Positions 55,552 through 64,000 of a stretch of 64,000 nucleotides of DNA are shown here, one piece after another. The position numbers were made by a program, and so were the translations under genes. A model generated the notes under the pieces. That model had not been told where the DNA came from, made no database searches, and saw only the letters and a program-made list of their open reading frames with translations. The stretch is from Marinobacter sp. MDS2 (GTDB taxonomy: Bacteria > Pseudomonadota > Gammaproteobacteria > Pseudomonadales > Oleiphilaceae): the NCBI RefSeq assembly GCF_030718085.1, contig NZ_JAVAJF010000001.1, positions 620,001-684,000 on the forward strand, read 5' to 3'. Numbering within the stretch: position 1 is the first letter of the stretch; each line of letters begins with the position of its first letter.

Positions 55552-57009
55552 ATGGACAACAAACGACGAAAATTTTTGCAAATGCTTTTGGTAAGTGGCT
55601 CGGCGGTAGCATTGAGCGCGTGCGGAGGAAGCGCGGAAGGCACGGGTTCCGCGCTCAAAACACCACCCCCATCAGGACAGGACACACCTCCCTCCCCCGG
55701 CTCGGGCGCAACGCCTCCGGAGGCTCTAGCTATGGAACTCCCTCTTACAGCCGGACCTCTCATGGGCATTGGTCCGCTTGAGAACAGCGGAGTAGATGAC
55801 ATAATGATTCCCGCTGACTTTGAGATTCGGCGCGTTGCCATATCCGGCCTCTTAGCCTCCACAGTCCTTCCCCTATCTTCTCCCGGTCAGGTCAACTACC
55901 TGTGGCATACCTTCCCAGATGGCGGTGCCGTATTTGATTTGGATGACGGCGGCTGGATCTATGTAAGCAACAGCGAAACCACATTAACCGGTGGTGTTGG
56001 CGCACTGAAGTTTGACCGAAATGGCCAGCTCACCGATAGCTACCCCATTCTCAAGAACACTCGACGGAACTGTGCCGGTGGACCAAGTCCTTGGCAAACT
56101 TGGCTGTCCTGTGAGGAGGTTAGTGATGGCCGGGTTTATGAATGCGACCCTCTGGGCACCCCCGGTACCGCTAGAGAACTTCCGGCTCTCGGAATCTTCA
56201 ACCACGAAGCTGTCGCGGTAGATCTAAAAACAAAGACGCTCTATCTCACCGAAGACGCAGGAGACGGACGACTTTATCGCTTCCGGTCCAGCGGCATGGC
56301 GGTCTCAATTAACGGCAAGCCGGGATTGGACATGCAAAACGGCACTTTGGAAGCCTTGGAAATCGAAGGTTTTGAAGCGGGTGGCTATCAGGAAGACCTC
56401 ACCGAAGCCCGCAAGGTCCACAGGGTTCGATGGGTCCCCATTCATTCTCCTGACCGCCCCCAAAGTGAGGTTCGCTCTGAAATCCAAAAGACGACTGGTG
56501 TAGGGGCTCCAGGAACTGTATTCAAAGGCGGCGAAGGCATCTGGATTCAGGAGCTCACGAAAGATAAGCAGCCTCGTGTGACTGGAGCTTCTCACCCTCT
56601 TCGTGCGGTCGTATATTTTGCGTGCAAAGGCGATAACCGAGTTTACGCACTCGACATCGATAACGAGCTAATTGAAGTTGTATTCGACAACGAACAACTT
56701 ATGGCTCCGGACGTCCCATTTGATGATGTCGACAACATCACCATCTCGCCCATGGGAGATGTCATCGTTTCAGAAGATGGTGATGCGATGCGCCTGATGG
56801 TGATGAACCCAAACGGGCCATCCAAAATCTTGTTACAAGTACCCGGCGGCGGCAGTGAACTAACCGGTCCAGCATTTACTCGTAATGGCCAGTTCCTCTA
56901 CTTCAGCTCTCAAAGAGGCAGCGCCATCGGTCCTGGACTTCTAGGGCTCGGCATAACCTATGAGGTGAAAGTTCCTAGTCGCTTCTTGAAGCGGCTAGTG
57001 AAGGCCTGA
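55552..57009 (+). CDS. Tat-exported DUF839/PhoX-like lipoprotein
   Basis: 485 aa. The N-terminus shows a twin-arginine motif (RRKFLQ) followed by a hydrophobic stretch and a lipobox (ALSAC, Cys about residue 24), so it is probably a Tat-exported lipoprotein. The rest follows the PhoX/DUF839 family: HTFPDGGAVFDLDDGGWIYVSNSETT, SPWQTWLSCEEV, NHEAVAVDLKTKTLYLTEDAGDGRLYRF, and a beta-propeller pattern to the end. PhoX proteins are calcium/iron alkaline phosphatases; this protein may be one or a relative. A start at 55516 would add 12 residues. It is solitary. Confidence 0.82.
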   Translation: MDNKRRKFLQMLLVSGSAVALSACGGSAEGTGSALKTPPPSGQDTPPSPGSGATPPEALAMELPLTAGPLMGIGPLENSGVDDIMIPADFEIRRVAISGLLASTVLPLSSPGQVNYLWHTFPDGGAVFDLDDGGWIYVSNSETTLTGGVGALKFDRNGQLTDSYPILKNTRRNCAGGPSPWQTWLSCEEVSDGRVYECDPLGTPGTARELPALGIFNHEAVAVDLKTKTLYLTEDAGDGRLYRFRSSGMAVSINGKPGLDMQNGTLEALEIEGFEAGGYQEDLTEARKVHRVRWVPIHSPDRPQSEVRSEIQKTTGVGAPGTVFKGGEGIWIQELTKDKQPRVTGASHPLRAVVYFACKGDNRVYALDIDNELIEVVFDNEQLMAPDVPFDDVDNITISPMGDVIVSEDGDAMRLMVMNPNGPSKILLQVPGGGSELTGPAFTRNGQFLYFSSQRGSAIGPGLLGLGITYEVKVPSRFLKRLVKA

Positions 57010-57031
57010 TTAACGCCCTATTTATCGTCGA

Positions 57032-57106
57032 TGACCCGTCCTGAATAAGATTTACACCTTCCTACTTGAGTTTACGGAGGGTGTAAATCTTATTCAGGAC
57101 GGGTCA
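57032..57106. repeat. 75-bp inverted-repeat element (possible IS or MITE scar)
   Basis: Left arm 57032-57062 and right arm 57076-57106, 31 bp each with a single mismatch and a 13-bp centre. The outer ends begin TGACCCGTCCTGAATAAG, like the ends of an insertion sequence. The right arm overlaps the last codons of the truncated FUSC gene and supplies its stop. No transposase gene lies between the arms. It could also stop transcription of both convergent genes. No target-site duplication is visible. Confidence 0.8.
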
Positions 57107-57888
57107 ATCACGAAAAGGCCGGCAAAGATTCCAAAGGTTGCGCCAGCCAGAACTTCGATGAACCTGAGCCCAAGCAACATTCCGATGTCACCTCCCCCGA
57201 GAGAAAGTGCCTGTCCAATGAGAGCCGTTACTGCCGCCATTCCGGCAGCGTAGTTAACAGGTATAAAGTAGAAGGACAGAAAAGTCAGGGCCATAATTGT
57301 GGCCCACTCCAACCAGGGAATGGGTGGCAAAATACTGCTTAAAACAATTGCCAGAGCGAATCCCACAACGACGCCAATAACGTTTTGCACGCCCTTGCTT
57401 AACAATCGTCCCGAGTTTTCTGTTCCAAAAAACATGAACATGGCTACCAACACCGCCCATGGCCATCTTTCCGGTGAAATAAGAAATCCAGCCAGGGCTG
57501 CCGGCATTACCGCTGCCGTCACCTGTATCGCCCGCCGATGAGAAGAATGCATCCTTTTTTCCGAGAAACTGGCCGCATTTTCCGCCACGTCAACTCTCCG
57601 AAACTCAGCAACATCCTTCTGCTCAGCTTCCCGGGTAACCCAATCGGCTCTCGTGACTTCTGTTTTTTCAGTGAGGATCCGGGAGATTTCTGCTTCGCTT
57701 GCCGGCGCGCCGAGAAGTTCTATTTCAAAAGCGGTTCGCTGATCGAGTAACGCGGTCCGGCTGGAATCATCCAGTTTTGGATGCGTTGCTAATGACTGAA
57801 TAACCGGCACCAGCTGCAACCCGAAAGCGTTAATGCCATGGCCGCCACCCAGCATGACCGTCATTCCGCTGAGCGGCATCAGCAGCAT
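57094..57888 (-). pseudogene. FUSC-type membrane transporter, truncated
   Basis: 264 codons. The last two thirds resemble the FUSC (fusaric-acid/aromatic-acid efflux) family: SHRRAIQVTAAVMPAALAGFLISPERWPWAVLVAMFMFFGTENSGRL, then several membrane spans and a second hydrophobic set. Intact members are longer and have more membrane spans before and after this block. The final residues and stop codon (VIDPS) are encoded by the right arm of the inverted-repeat element, showing that the 3' end was replaced. It could have exported aromatic acids for the neighbouring ben genes. It may still be translated but is probably broken. Confidence 0.6.
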
Positions 57889-57964
57889 GCCCGCGACCAG
57901 GTTAGCTGGTGGCCTTTACTTGCCCGAGCCACCCATTCTCTGTTCTCCGTCTGATAATGCTAAA

Positions 57965-58113
57965 TCAGGCGATGCTCTCGACAATGCCGCCCTCTACCCT
58001 CAGCGCCGAGCCGGTCGTGGCGCTGGCCTGGGGCGATGCGGCATAGACACACAGACTTGCCACCTCTTCAGGATCCGCGAATCGTTTGATAAGAGAGGAG
58101 GGGCGGTTTTCAT
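57965..58113 (-). pseudogene. C-terminal fragment of a short-chain dehydrogenase (SDR) gene
   Basis: In one minus-strand frame the codons read ENRPSSLIKRFADPEEVASL, then VYAASPQASATTGSALRVEG and a stop. This is the C-terminal end of SDR-family enzymes (the PEEVA...S.L.SATTG..LRV.GG pattern). There is no start, NAD-binding Gly motif or catalytic Tyr upstream, and the sequence before it does not continue the fold, so it is a remnant. It lies between the truncated FUSC gene and the LigB-type dioxygenase gene. Confidence 0.75.
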
Positions 58114-58172
58114 CGCTTTTTCCGTCTCTATGTGAATTCTTTAAGGTATCCGAGGATCGAATGCGGCGCTAA

Positions 58173-58994
58173 TCAACCGAAACGATAGGCTGAAAGCTGG
58201 CTCTTGAGCACCTGCTCCGAATAAACTTTTTGCCCCACACTCTCGCCGGCGGCACCCGCGGCCACCATAAGAGGGATCAGATGTTCTTCATGGCCTTGGG
58301 GGTGACAGTCATAGGCATAGGGTGCAGCTGACCAATTGGCCAAATTGGCCCACCGCTCACCGGGCTCAGCTTCCACAGCCGTGCTCAGCCAGTTGTCGAA
58401 AACCTCTGATCGTGGTGTGAACGCTGCGTTGCCATAACCGCGCATGTTATGAAAGCTCATACCACTGCCCACGATTAAAACGCCCTCCCGCCTCAGAGAG
58501 GCCAAAGCCCTTCCCGCCGCAAGGTGCGCCTCCGGGTCCAGATCCGCGCGCAGGGAAAGTTGGACAACCGGGATGTCTGCCTTGGGAAATATCAATTTCA
58601 ACGGTATGAACATGCCGTGATCAAAGCCCCTTTCATGGTCTGCCCCGGCATCGAAACCAGCCTCTGTAAGAAGCCTCAACACGTGATCAGCCAAGTTGGG
58701 TGATCCGGGCGCCGGATACGTCAGTTCATAGGTATGCGCTGGAAATCCATAATAATCAAAGATCAGCTCCGGCTTCGTACTCCCGGTTACCCGAAAGTCT
58801 GACTCCAGCCAGTGCGCGGATATTAATAAAACCGCTCGCGGCTGGCGTGGTAGCGATACAGAAAGGTTTGCAAGGAAGTCTGCCATTCCATCCCATGCTT
58901 CGGGCGGGTTCCAGTCCATAAAGAAACAGGGGCCTGCTCCGTGAGGTATGAACCAGACCGGCTGTTCGATCTGGAGTGTGTCGAAGTCGGCCAT
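58173..58994 (-). CDS. LigB-type extradiol dioxygenase (DODA/YgiD-like)
   Basis: 273 aa from the ATG at 58994 with GGGAGTGA before it. Class III extradiol ring-cleaving family: metal and active-site His in FIPHGAG (His18), ISAHWLES (His61) and GFDHGMFIPL, plus late CHPQGHEEHLIPLMV. These enzymes cleave catechol-type rings such as 4,5-DOPA or related compounds. An in-frame upstream stretch of 94 codons lacks homology and is rejected as part of the protein. It lies next to the ben genes, so a role in an aromatic pathway is plausible, but its substrate is unknown. Confidence 0.85.
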   Translation of the reverse strand: MADFDTLQIEQPVWFIPHGAGPCFFMDWNPPEAWDGMADFLANLSVSLPRQPRAVLLISAHWLESDFRVTGSTKPELIFDYYGFPAHTYELTYPAPGSPNLADHVLRLLTEAGFDAGADHERGFDHGMFIPLKLIFPKADIPVVQLSLRADLDPEAHLAAGRALASLRREGVLIVGSGMSFHNMRGYGNAAFTPRSEVFDNWLSTAVEAEPGERWANLANWSAAPYAYDCHPQGHEEHLIPLMVAAGAAGESVGQKVYSEQVLKSQLSAYRFG

Positions 58995-59223
58995 AATCTT
59001 GTCACTCCCGTTAGTTCTTCTCGTGGGTATCGTGGATACTAAATTTATACTCACACTCTGAGCAGTAGAACCCTTAGAAAAGAACAACAGTTCCAACCAA
59101 GAGTTATTAAGGAACAAACCTTCTTGTCCCTGCAACCGCGCATTAACGATGGCATTCAAACTTTGACCTGTAACATCTCCTTGCATGTATTCATGCTTTT
59201 CATATTTTTCATTCGGATCCCGG

Positions 59224-60402
59224 TTACCTGGGGTTGGCTGGGACGGCCCGTGTGATTGCATGGCATCCGAAACCAATCACCACTCCCCAGAAGGCGGAGG
59301 ACAATCCGAACAGCGATAGTCCGGAAGCGGTCACGATAAATGTGATCAGTGACGCCTCCCGCTGGCCCGCGTCTTCCAACGCCGCAAACAGGTTATTGGC
59401 GATGGCCCCCAGCAGGGCCAGGCCGGCCAATACCGCTACAAAGGCTGCAGGCAATGAGGTGAAGAGCGCCACGATCGTGCCGGCAAACAGACCACCCACC
59501 AGATAGAACACGCCATTGAATACTCCTGCTATGTAACGTTTCGAGGGATCCTCCTGAGCATCCTTGCCGGTGCAGATCGCAGCGGTAATGGCGGCAACTA
59601 CCGTCGTGATTCCGCCGAACAATGCCATCGGCAGCGAGATGAGACTGGACACAGCGATAACCGGTTTGGCCTTCACCCTGTACCCGGCCCCCTGCAGAAT
59701 TGCCATGCCTGGCAGAAACTGCCCCGTCAGGCTGACCAGTACCAAAGGTATAGCCAGGCTCAGGGTGGAACCGAGGTTCCATTCCGGGGTGATGAGCTGG
59801 GGGACAGCCATGCTCAACCGAACACCGGCCAGAGATGCATCCTCAAGCACCACCGCCAGTACTACCCCGACAATCAGAAGCAGGACCAGCGTGTATTTCG
59901 GCACCAGCCGGCGAAACACCACGTAGGCCAACAGCATGCCGATCGCCAGTGCCGGTGTGGATTCGATAGCCGTAAAGGCACCGACCCCGAACTGGAACAG
60001 GATTCCGGCCATCATCCCGGCGGCCACACCTTTTGGAATGGCCCTTACAAACGCATCGAACGTGCCCGAAACACCGATGACAAAGATAATCACGGCGGCG
60101 GTGATATAGGCACCTACTGCCTCGTTTAATGACAACTCCGGGAACAGGGTTACCAGAAGCGCCGTTCCGGGAGCGGACCAGGCAGTCACAATCGGTGCCT
60201 TGAGCCACAGCGACAGCAGGATTCCGGAAACGGCCGCGCCCATTGAAATAGCCCAGACCCAGGAGGTCATCATCTGGGTTGAAATATCCGCCGCCGCGCC
60301 GGCCTGGAAAAAGATGGCCAACGGCCCGGCGTACGAAACCAGCACCGCCAGGAAACCGGCCGCAACGGCGGATAACGACATGTCTCGGAAAAGCTGCGGC
60401 AT
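59224..60402 (-). CDS. benE: Benzoate transporter BenE
   Basis: 392 aa from the ATG at 60402 with AGAAGGA in front. Very hydrophobic, about 10-12 membrane spans, with the BenE pattern FFQAGAAADISTQMMTSWVWAISMGAAVSG at the start and FGGITTVVAAITAAICTGKDA later. BenE is a benzoate:proton symporter-type permease. It follows benK in the same direction with about 118 bp between the genes, and in Pseudomonas it is part of the benzoate regulon. Confidence 0.92.
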   Translation of the reverse strand: MPQLFRDMSLSAVAAGFLAVLVSYAGPLAIFFQAGAAADISTQMMTSWVWAISMGAAVSGILLSLWLKAPIVTAWSAPGTALLVTLFPELSLNEAVGAYITAAVIIFVIGVSGTFDAFVRAIPKGVAAGMMAGILFQFGVGAFTAIESTPALAIGMLLAYVVFRRLVPKYTLVLLLIVGVVLAVVLEDASLAGVRLSMAVPQLITPEWNLGSTLSLAIPLVLVSLTGQFLPGMAILQGAGYRVKAKPVIAVSSLISLPMALFGGITTVVAAITAAICTGKDAQEDPSKRYIAGVFNGVFYLVGGLFAGTIVALFTSLPAAFVAVLAGLALLGAIANNLFAALEDAGQREASLITFIVTASGLSLFGLSSAFWGVVIGFGCHAITRAVPANPR

Positions 60403-60520
60403 GCTCAATTCCTTCTCATCTGATCTTCGGGAACGGAAAAAAGCCCCGGTCACTCACGCGCCGGGGCAAACGAGGGGTTCGACTGACAGTCTCCCTCAGG
60501 GGTGCATCAACGCTCCACAA

Positions 60521-61867
60521 TTAATTAGTCGGGGCCAGTGCCGTTTCCGCCTCCGACTGAACAGGCTTCTCACCGAACCGCCGGCCCACCAGCGCAATGG
60601 CGACGGTGGCAATCGCGCCCGGAATTGCCAGCGCCAGGAAATTCACATGGTGCGGCAGGGCAAGAGCCAGCAGGGTGCCACCGAGCATGGGGCCGACGAT
60701 GGCGCCGTTGCGACCGATTCCCGAAGCCCAGCCCAACCCGGTAGACCGTATGCTGGTTGGGTAGTACTGGGCCACGTAGGCGTACAACAGGATCTGCGAT
60801 CCAATGGTCGTGGCGCCGGCGATTCCCATCAGGGTGTAGAGAACCCACATCGGGTTTTCATAGCCCAGGGTGATCAGAGAGCCCGACCCCAGGATGAAAA
60901 AGCTCACCATGACAGATCGCAGTGAAAAACGGTCGGCCAACCATCCACCGCCAACCGCGCCGACAATGGCCCCGATGTTCAGCACCATCAAGAACATCAG
61001 GCTGGAATCGAGCGGATAACCGGCCGCCGACATCAGTTTCGGCAACCAGGAGCCAAGTGCGTACACCATCAACAAGCAGTTAAAGAAGGCCACCCAGAAC
61101 ATCAGCGTGCTCATGGCACGGCCACCCCGGAACAGTTCCAGCACCGGCGCCTTGCTTTCTGTGGTCGGCGGAACAACGAGGACGTCCTGCTCGTTAATAG
61201 CTTTGAAAGGCGCCACCTGGCAAAGAATGTTCCGCGCCTCGCCCTCGCGCTTCTGGGCCATGAGGAATGCCACCGACTCAGGCAGGTATTTGATCATCAG
61301 GGGCAGAAGCAACATCGGCACAATGGCAAGATAGAACATGATCTCCCAGCCGAAATTGGGCACGATCCAGATACCCAGGCCTGCCGAAATCATGCCGCCC
61401 ACGGCGTAGCCGCTGAACATGAGAGCCACGAGCGTGCTGCGTTTACGAGCGGGCGAATACTCGCTCATCAGCGACACCACGTTGGGCATTACACCCCCTA
61501 TTCCAAGGCCGGCAATAAACCGAAGGATGCCGAACTGCCAGGCGTTGGTGGCAAAGCCGTTGATAACTGTGGTCAGACTGAACAGGACCACACACATCAG
61601 GATGACTTTCTTCCGGCCCCACTTGTCGGAGAGCATGCCAAAGCCCATGGCACCAAACATCATGCCGAACAAGGCACTGCTACCCAGCAAACCTGCCACA
61701 TACGGATTGAGGTTCCACTGGTCCATTAGCAGCGGCAGAACCACGCCATAAATCACTAGGTCGTAGCCGTCAAAGATAATGATCAGGGTGCACCAGAAGA
61801 GCACCTTCCAGTGAAATTTGTTGAATGTCGCGTTATCAATAACGCCGTTGACGTCGATGTTTCTCAT
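60521..61867 (-). CDS. benK: MFS benzoate/aromatic acid transporter BenK
   Basis: 448 aa from the ATG at 61867 with GGAGAAA in front; the upstream 52 in-frame codons lack membrane spans and homology. Aromatic acid:proton symporter family of the major facilitator superfamily: the first loop has DGYDLVIYGVVLP, and the segment LSDKWGRKKVILM is the usual MFS motif A. Twelve spans are visible. It follows benD and imports benzoate or other aromatic acids. Confidence 0.92.
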   Translation of the reverse strand: MRNIDVNGVIDNATFNKFHWKVLFWCTLIIIFDGYDLVIYGVVLPLLMDQWNLNPYVAGLLGSSALFGMMFGAMGFGMLSDKWGRKKVILMCVVLFSLTTVINGFATNAWQFGILRFIAGLGIGGVMPNVVSLMSEYSPARKRSTLVALMFSGYAVGGMISAGLGIWIVPNFGWEIMFYLAIVPMLLLPLMIKYLPESVAFLMAQKREGEARNILCQVAPFKAINEQDVLVVPPTTESKAPVLELFRGGRAMSTLMFWVAFFNCLLMVYALGSWLPKLMSAAGYPLDSSLMFLMVLNIGAIVGAVGGGWLADRFSLRSVMVSFFILGSGSLITLGYENPMWVLYTLMGIAGATTIGSQILLYAYVAQYYPTSIRSTGLGWASGIGRNGAIVGPMLGGTLLALALPHHVNFLALAIPGAIATVAIALVGRRFGEKPVQSEAETALAPTN

Positions 61868-61925
61868 TGGTCTGTTTCTCCGAATACTATTGTTTTTGTC
61901 GGGAGTTCCTATCAATCTTTTTGCG

Positions 61926-62705
61926 TTAACCGCAGTCGCCGCCGGCCACGGGCAGGATGGTTCCGGTGATGTAATTGGCCGCATCGGAAGCCAGGAACAA
62001 AATCGGTTCCGCCTGCTCATCAAGGGTGCCGTAGCGGCGCATGAAGCTGGTGGCGTTGGTCTGGTCGATCAGGGTCTGGTACCAGGCCTGTTCCCGCTCG
62101 CCCTGTGCCTCGGTGTTGCGCGGCGTCAGCCGGGGAGGTGCCTCGGTGCCGCCTGGGGCCGTGGCGTTCACCCGGATGCCATGCTCGGCGTACTCGAAAG
62201 CCAGGTTTACAGTCATGGCGTTAACGCCGCCCTTGGCGGCGCCGTAGGGCACCCGCATCAGGCCACGGGTCGCCACCGATGAGACGTTCACAATGGCACC
62301 ACCCTTCTGTTCCACCATGTAAGGCAGCACAGCGCGGCAGCACCACAGGGTCGGGAACAACGAGCGCTGGATTTCCTTCTGGATCTGTTCCGGCTGGTAC
62401 TGCTCGAACGGCTGGGCCCAGATGGTGCCGCCCACATTGTTAACCAGGATGTCGATGCGGCCATACTGCCCATGGGCCTTGGCCATCACCATTTCCGCAC
62501 CTTCCCAGGTTTCCAGGTTGGCCTGCACGGCCAGGGCTTCAGAGCCCTGATCGCGCAGCTCGGCGGCAACGCCCTGCACGTAGTCCGCGATGTCCACCAG
62601 GACCAGGCGGGCACCTTCGGCGGCGGCCAGTTCGGCCACTCGCCGGCCAATGCCCTGTGCCGCACCGGTGACCACCATCACCTTGCCTGTGAAACGCGGG
62701 GTCAT
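61926..62705 (-). CDS. benD: 1,6-dihydroxycyclohexa-2,4-diene-1-carboxylate dehydrogenase BenD
   Basis: 259-aa SDR enzyme that oxidises benzoate cis-diol to catechol with NAD and loss of CO2. The NAD-binding motif is TGAAQGIG near the N-terminus, then NNVGGTIW and the catalytic YxxxK in VPYGAAKGGVNAM. Its start overlaps the benC stop (ATGA). The SDR fragment at 57965 is a different gene of the same family. Confidence 0.95.
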   Translation of the reverse strand: MTPRFTGKVMVVTGAAQGIGRRVAELAAAEGARLVLVDIADYVQGVAAELRDQGSEALAVQANLETWEGAEMVMAKAHGQYGRIDILVNNVGGTIWAQPFEQYQPEQIQKEIQRSLFPTLWCCRAVLPYMVEQKGGAIVNVSSVATRGLMRVPYGAAKGGVNAMTVNLAFEYAEHGIRVNATAPGGTEAPPRLTPRNTEAQGEREQAWYQTLIDQTNATSFMRRYGTLDEQAEPILFLASDAANYITGTILPVAGGDCG

Positions 62706-63733
62706 GCCACTTTCTCCTCAGCCGCGGATACGCTCGGGGTGAACTTCTCGTAGTGGAAGGAGTTGGGCTCAATGCCCTGCTCCCGGAAGTAACCCAGTAC
62801 CGCGTCAACCATCGGAGGCGGCCCGCACAGATACACGTCTACATCACCCTCGTTGATCGGTGCATCTTCCATGTGGTTGGTGACATAGCCCTTGCGGGGA
62901 TGCGAACTTTCGTCGCTGGCCACTACCGTCTTGAAACTGAAGTTTTCAATTTCTTCGGCAAATTTTTCGAGGGCTTTCAGCCCCACCAGGTCATCGTCGT
63001 TGGTCACGCCGTAGATCATGTGAGTGGGCTGCTCGCAGCCTTTTTCCTTAAGGCTTTCGAGCATGGCCAGGAACGGAGCCAGGCCGGTACCACCGGCCAG
63101 CATCAGAACAGGGCGCTGGACCGGGCGCAGGTAGAACACACCCATGGGGCCGGTCAGGGTCACCTTGTCGCCAGTCTTGGCCTTGCCCACCAGCCAAGAG
63201 CTCATCAGGCCACCGGGCACGTTGCGGATCAGGAAGCTCAACTCGCGGCTGCCCGGGCGGGAGCTGAACGAGTAAGCACGGGTTTCCTCGGTGCCGGGCA
63301 CCTGGATGTTTACGTACTGGCCCGGCAGGAAGCCGATATCGGCGTCTGCGGTAACCTTGAGTTCGATGGCGGTGGGGGAAATCAGGTTGACTTCACCCAC
63401 GGTGCCGGTAACGGCCTCGTTACCGGCCTTGCTGCACAGGGATGCGGCCGCCGGAACCTCAACCACACAATCGCTGGAGGGCACCATCTGGCAGGTCAGC
63501 ACCATGCCCTGTTCGGCTTCCTCGTCAGACAGCGCTTCGTCGATGTACTCGTCACCCATGTCAAACTCACCCTGGTGGCAGGATCCCTTACAGGTTCCGC
63601 AGACACCGTCGGAGCAATCCATGGGCAGGTTGATCTGGGCCCGGTAGGCGGCGTCGAGAACGGTTTCACCTTCATTGCAAGTGATGACCCGGGTAACGCC
63701 GTCTTCAAAATTAAGCGCGATGTTGTAACTCAT
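62702..63733 (-). CDS. benC: Benzoate 1,2-dioxygenase electron transfer component BenC
   Basis: 343-aa reductase that passes electrons from NADH to the oxygenase BenAB. The N-terminal plant-type 2Fe-2S domain has the cluster Cys in CSDGVCGTCKGSC, with a fourth Cys near LTCQM; then the FAD domain (RAYSFSSRPG) and the NAD domain (LMLAGGTGLAPFLAML, YLCGPPPMVDAV). It is between benB and benD, the usual order. Confidence 0.97.
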   Translation of the reverse strand: MSYNIALNFEDGVTRVITCNEGETVLDAAYRAQINLPMDCSDGVCGTCKGSCHQGEFDMGDEYIDEALSDEEAEQGMVLTCQMVPSSDCVVEVPAAASLCSKAGNEAVTGTVGEVNLISPTAIELKVTADADIGFLPGQYVNIQVPGTEETRAYSFSSRPGSRELSFLIRNVPGGLMSSWLVGKAKTGDKVTLTGPMGVFYLRPVQRPVLMLAGGTGLAPFLAMLESLKEKGCEQPTHMIYGVTNDDDLVGLKALEKFAEEIENFSFKTVVASDESSHPRKGYVTNHMEDAPINEGDVDVYLCGPPPMVDAVLGYFREQGIEPNSFHYEKFTPSVSAAEEKVA

Positions 63734-63753
63734 GATGATGCTCTCCCCATCAA

Positions 63754-64000
63754 TTACAGGTGATAGATATCAATCACCTGATTGATGTAATCGTTGCTAA
63801 GAACCACCTTCTTCTCGGTGATCAGCGGCTGCTCGCCACTGCAGTCCAGGGTGTAGAAAGACACGCCGAAGAAGGACTGGGTCTTGTGGTAACGGTGGCT
63901 GTTGGTCTGCCAGTTGAAACGCAGTTTTACGGTGTCGCCGTCCCGCTCCAGGATTTCCAGGTTGCTGGTCAGGTGAACGGTGCGCGGCTCCGGGATGGAA
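63754..64000 (-). CDS. benB: Benzoate 1,2-dioxygenase beta subunit BenB (C-terminal part only)
   Basis: Last 81 codons, running off the window edge: the frame reads TSNLEILERDGDTVKLRF, then NWQTNSHRYHKTQSFFGVSF and it ends VLSNDYINQVIDIYHL. This is the C-terminal part of a Rieske dioxygenase small subunit. It lies 20 bp upstream of benC. The start and the benA subunit are outside the window. Confidence 0.9.
   Translation of the reverse strand, partial: SIPEPRTVHLTSNLEILERDGDTVKLRFNWQTNSHRYHKTQSFFGVSFYTLDCSGEQPLITEKKVVLSNDYINQVIDIYHL

Noticed and set aside
58995..59276. 94-residue N-terminal extension of the LigB-type dioxygenase
   Set aside because: The family fold starts at the later ATG with a good ribosome site; the extension has no matching pattern.
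61868..62023. 52-residue N-terminal extension of BenK
   Set aside because: It lies in the benD-benK spacer and benD 3' end; a normal MFS start with ribosome site follows at 61867.

Overview
The window looks like a chromosomal segment of a marine gammaproteobacterium of the Marinobacter type. This is inferred from a Pseudomonas-style polar flagellar gene order (FleQ/FleSR, FlhF/FleN, FliA), the lexA-sulA pair, tamA-tamB, and a benzoate ben cluster; no database search was possible. Almost every real gene from 1 to 34 kb lies on the minus strand.

1-32.2 kb is one long flagellar and chemotaxis locus. Read in the direction of transcription, from high to low coordinates, it runs fliT, fleQ, fleS-fleR, fliE-F-G-H-I-J, hsbA-hsbR-hptB (a partner-switching module), fliK, fliL-M-N-O-P-Q-R-flhB, then a plus-strand insertion of upp-uraA, then flhA, flhF, fleN, fliA, cheY, cheZ, cheA and cheB, which is cut by the window edge. 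Five sigma-54 promoter matches with exact GG-N10-GC spacing lie before flhA, fliL, fliK, fliE and fleS. They fit a FleQ/FleR and RpoN regulated hierarchy.

32.2-48.8 kb is mixed housekeeping and accessory DNA: a DUF1329 exported protein, two small unknown proteins, sulA-lexA with an SOS box, a two-gene amidoligase plus glutamine-amidotransferase module of unknown product, tamA-tamB, a membrane protein that is a voltage-sensor domain without a pore, a 3-oxoacid CoA-transferase (scoAB) with a divergent LysR regulator, a calcineurin-like phosphoesterase, and a short stretch of small unknown genes including an antitoxin-tail-like protein.

49.0-55.3 kb is the most unusual part. It holds a fused, shortened MdcD/MdcE-like carboxyltransferase, a malonyl-CoA synthetase (MatB-like), a three-gene TRAP transporter and a FadR-type GntR regulator, with a perfect 20-bp palindrome just before the first gene. 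This resembles rhizobial mat operons, but the MatA malonyl-CoA decarboxylase is replaced by the small carboxyltransferase. I infer a malonate (or related dicarboxylate) route: uptake by TRAP, CoA activation by MatB, then decarboxylation of malonyl-CoA by a single biotin-free and ACP-free protein.

55.5-64 kb holds a Tat-exported DUF839/PhoX-like lipoprotein, a scar region (a 75-bp inverted-repeat element that forms the end of a truncated FUSC-type gene, then an SDR gene fragment), a LigB-type dioxygenase, and the benzoate genes benE, benK, benD, benC and the end of benB, which convert benzoate to catechol. I saw no rRNA, tRNA, CRISPR array or intact transposase.
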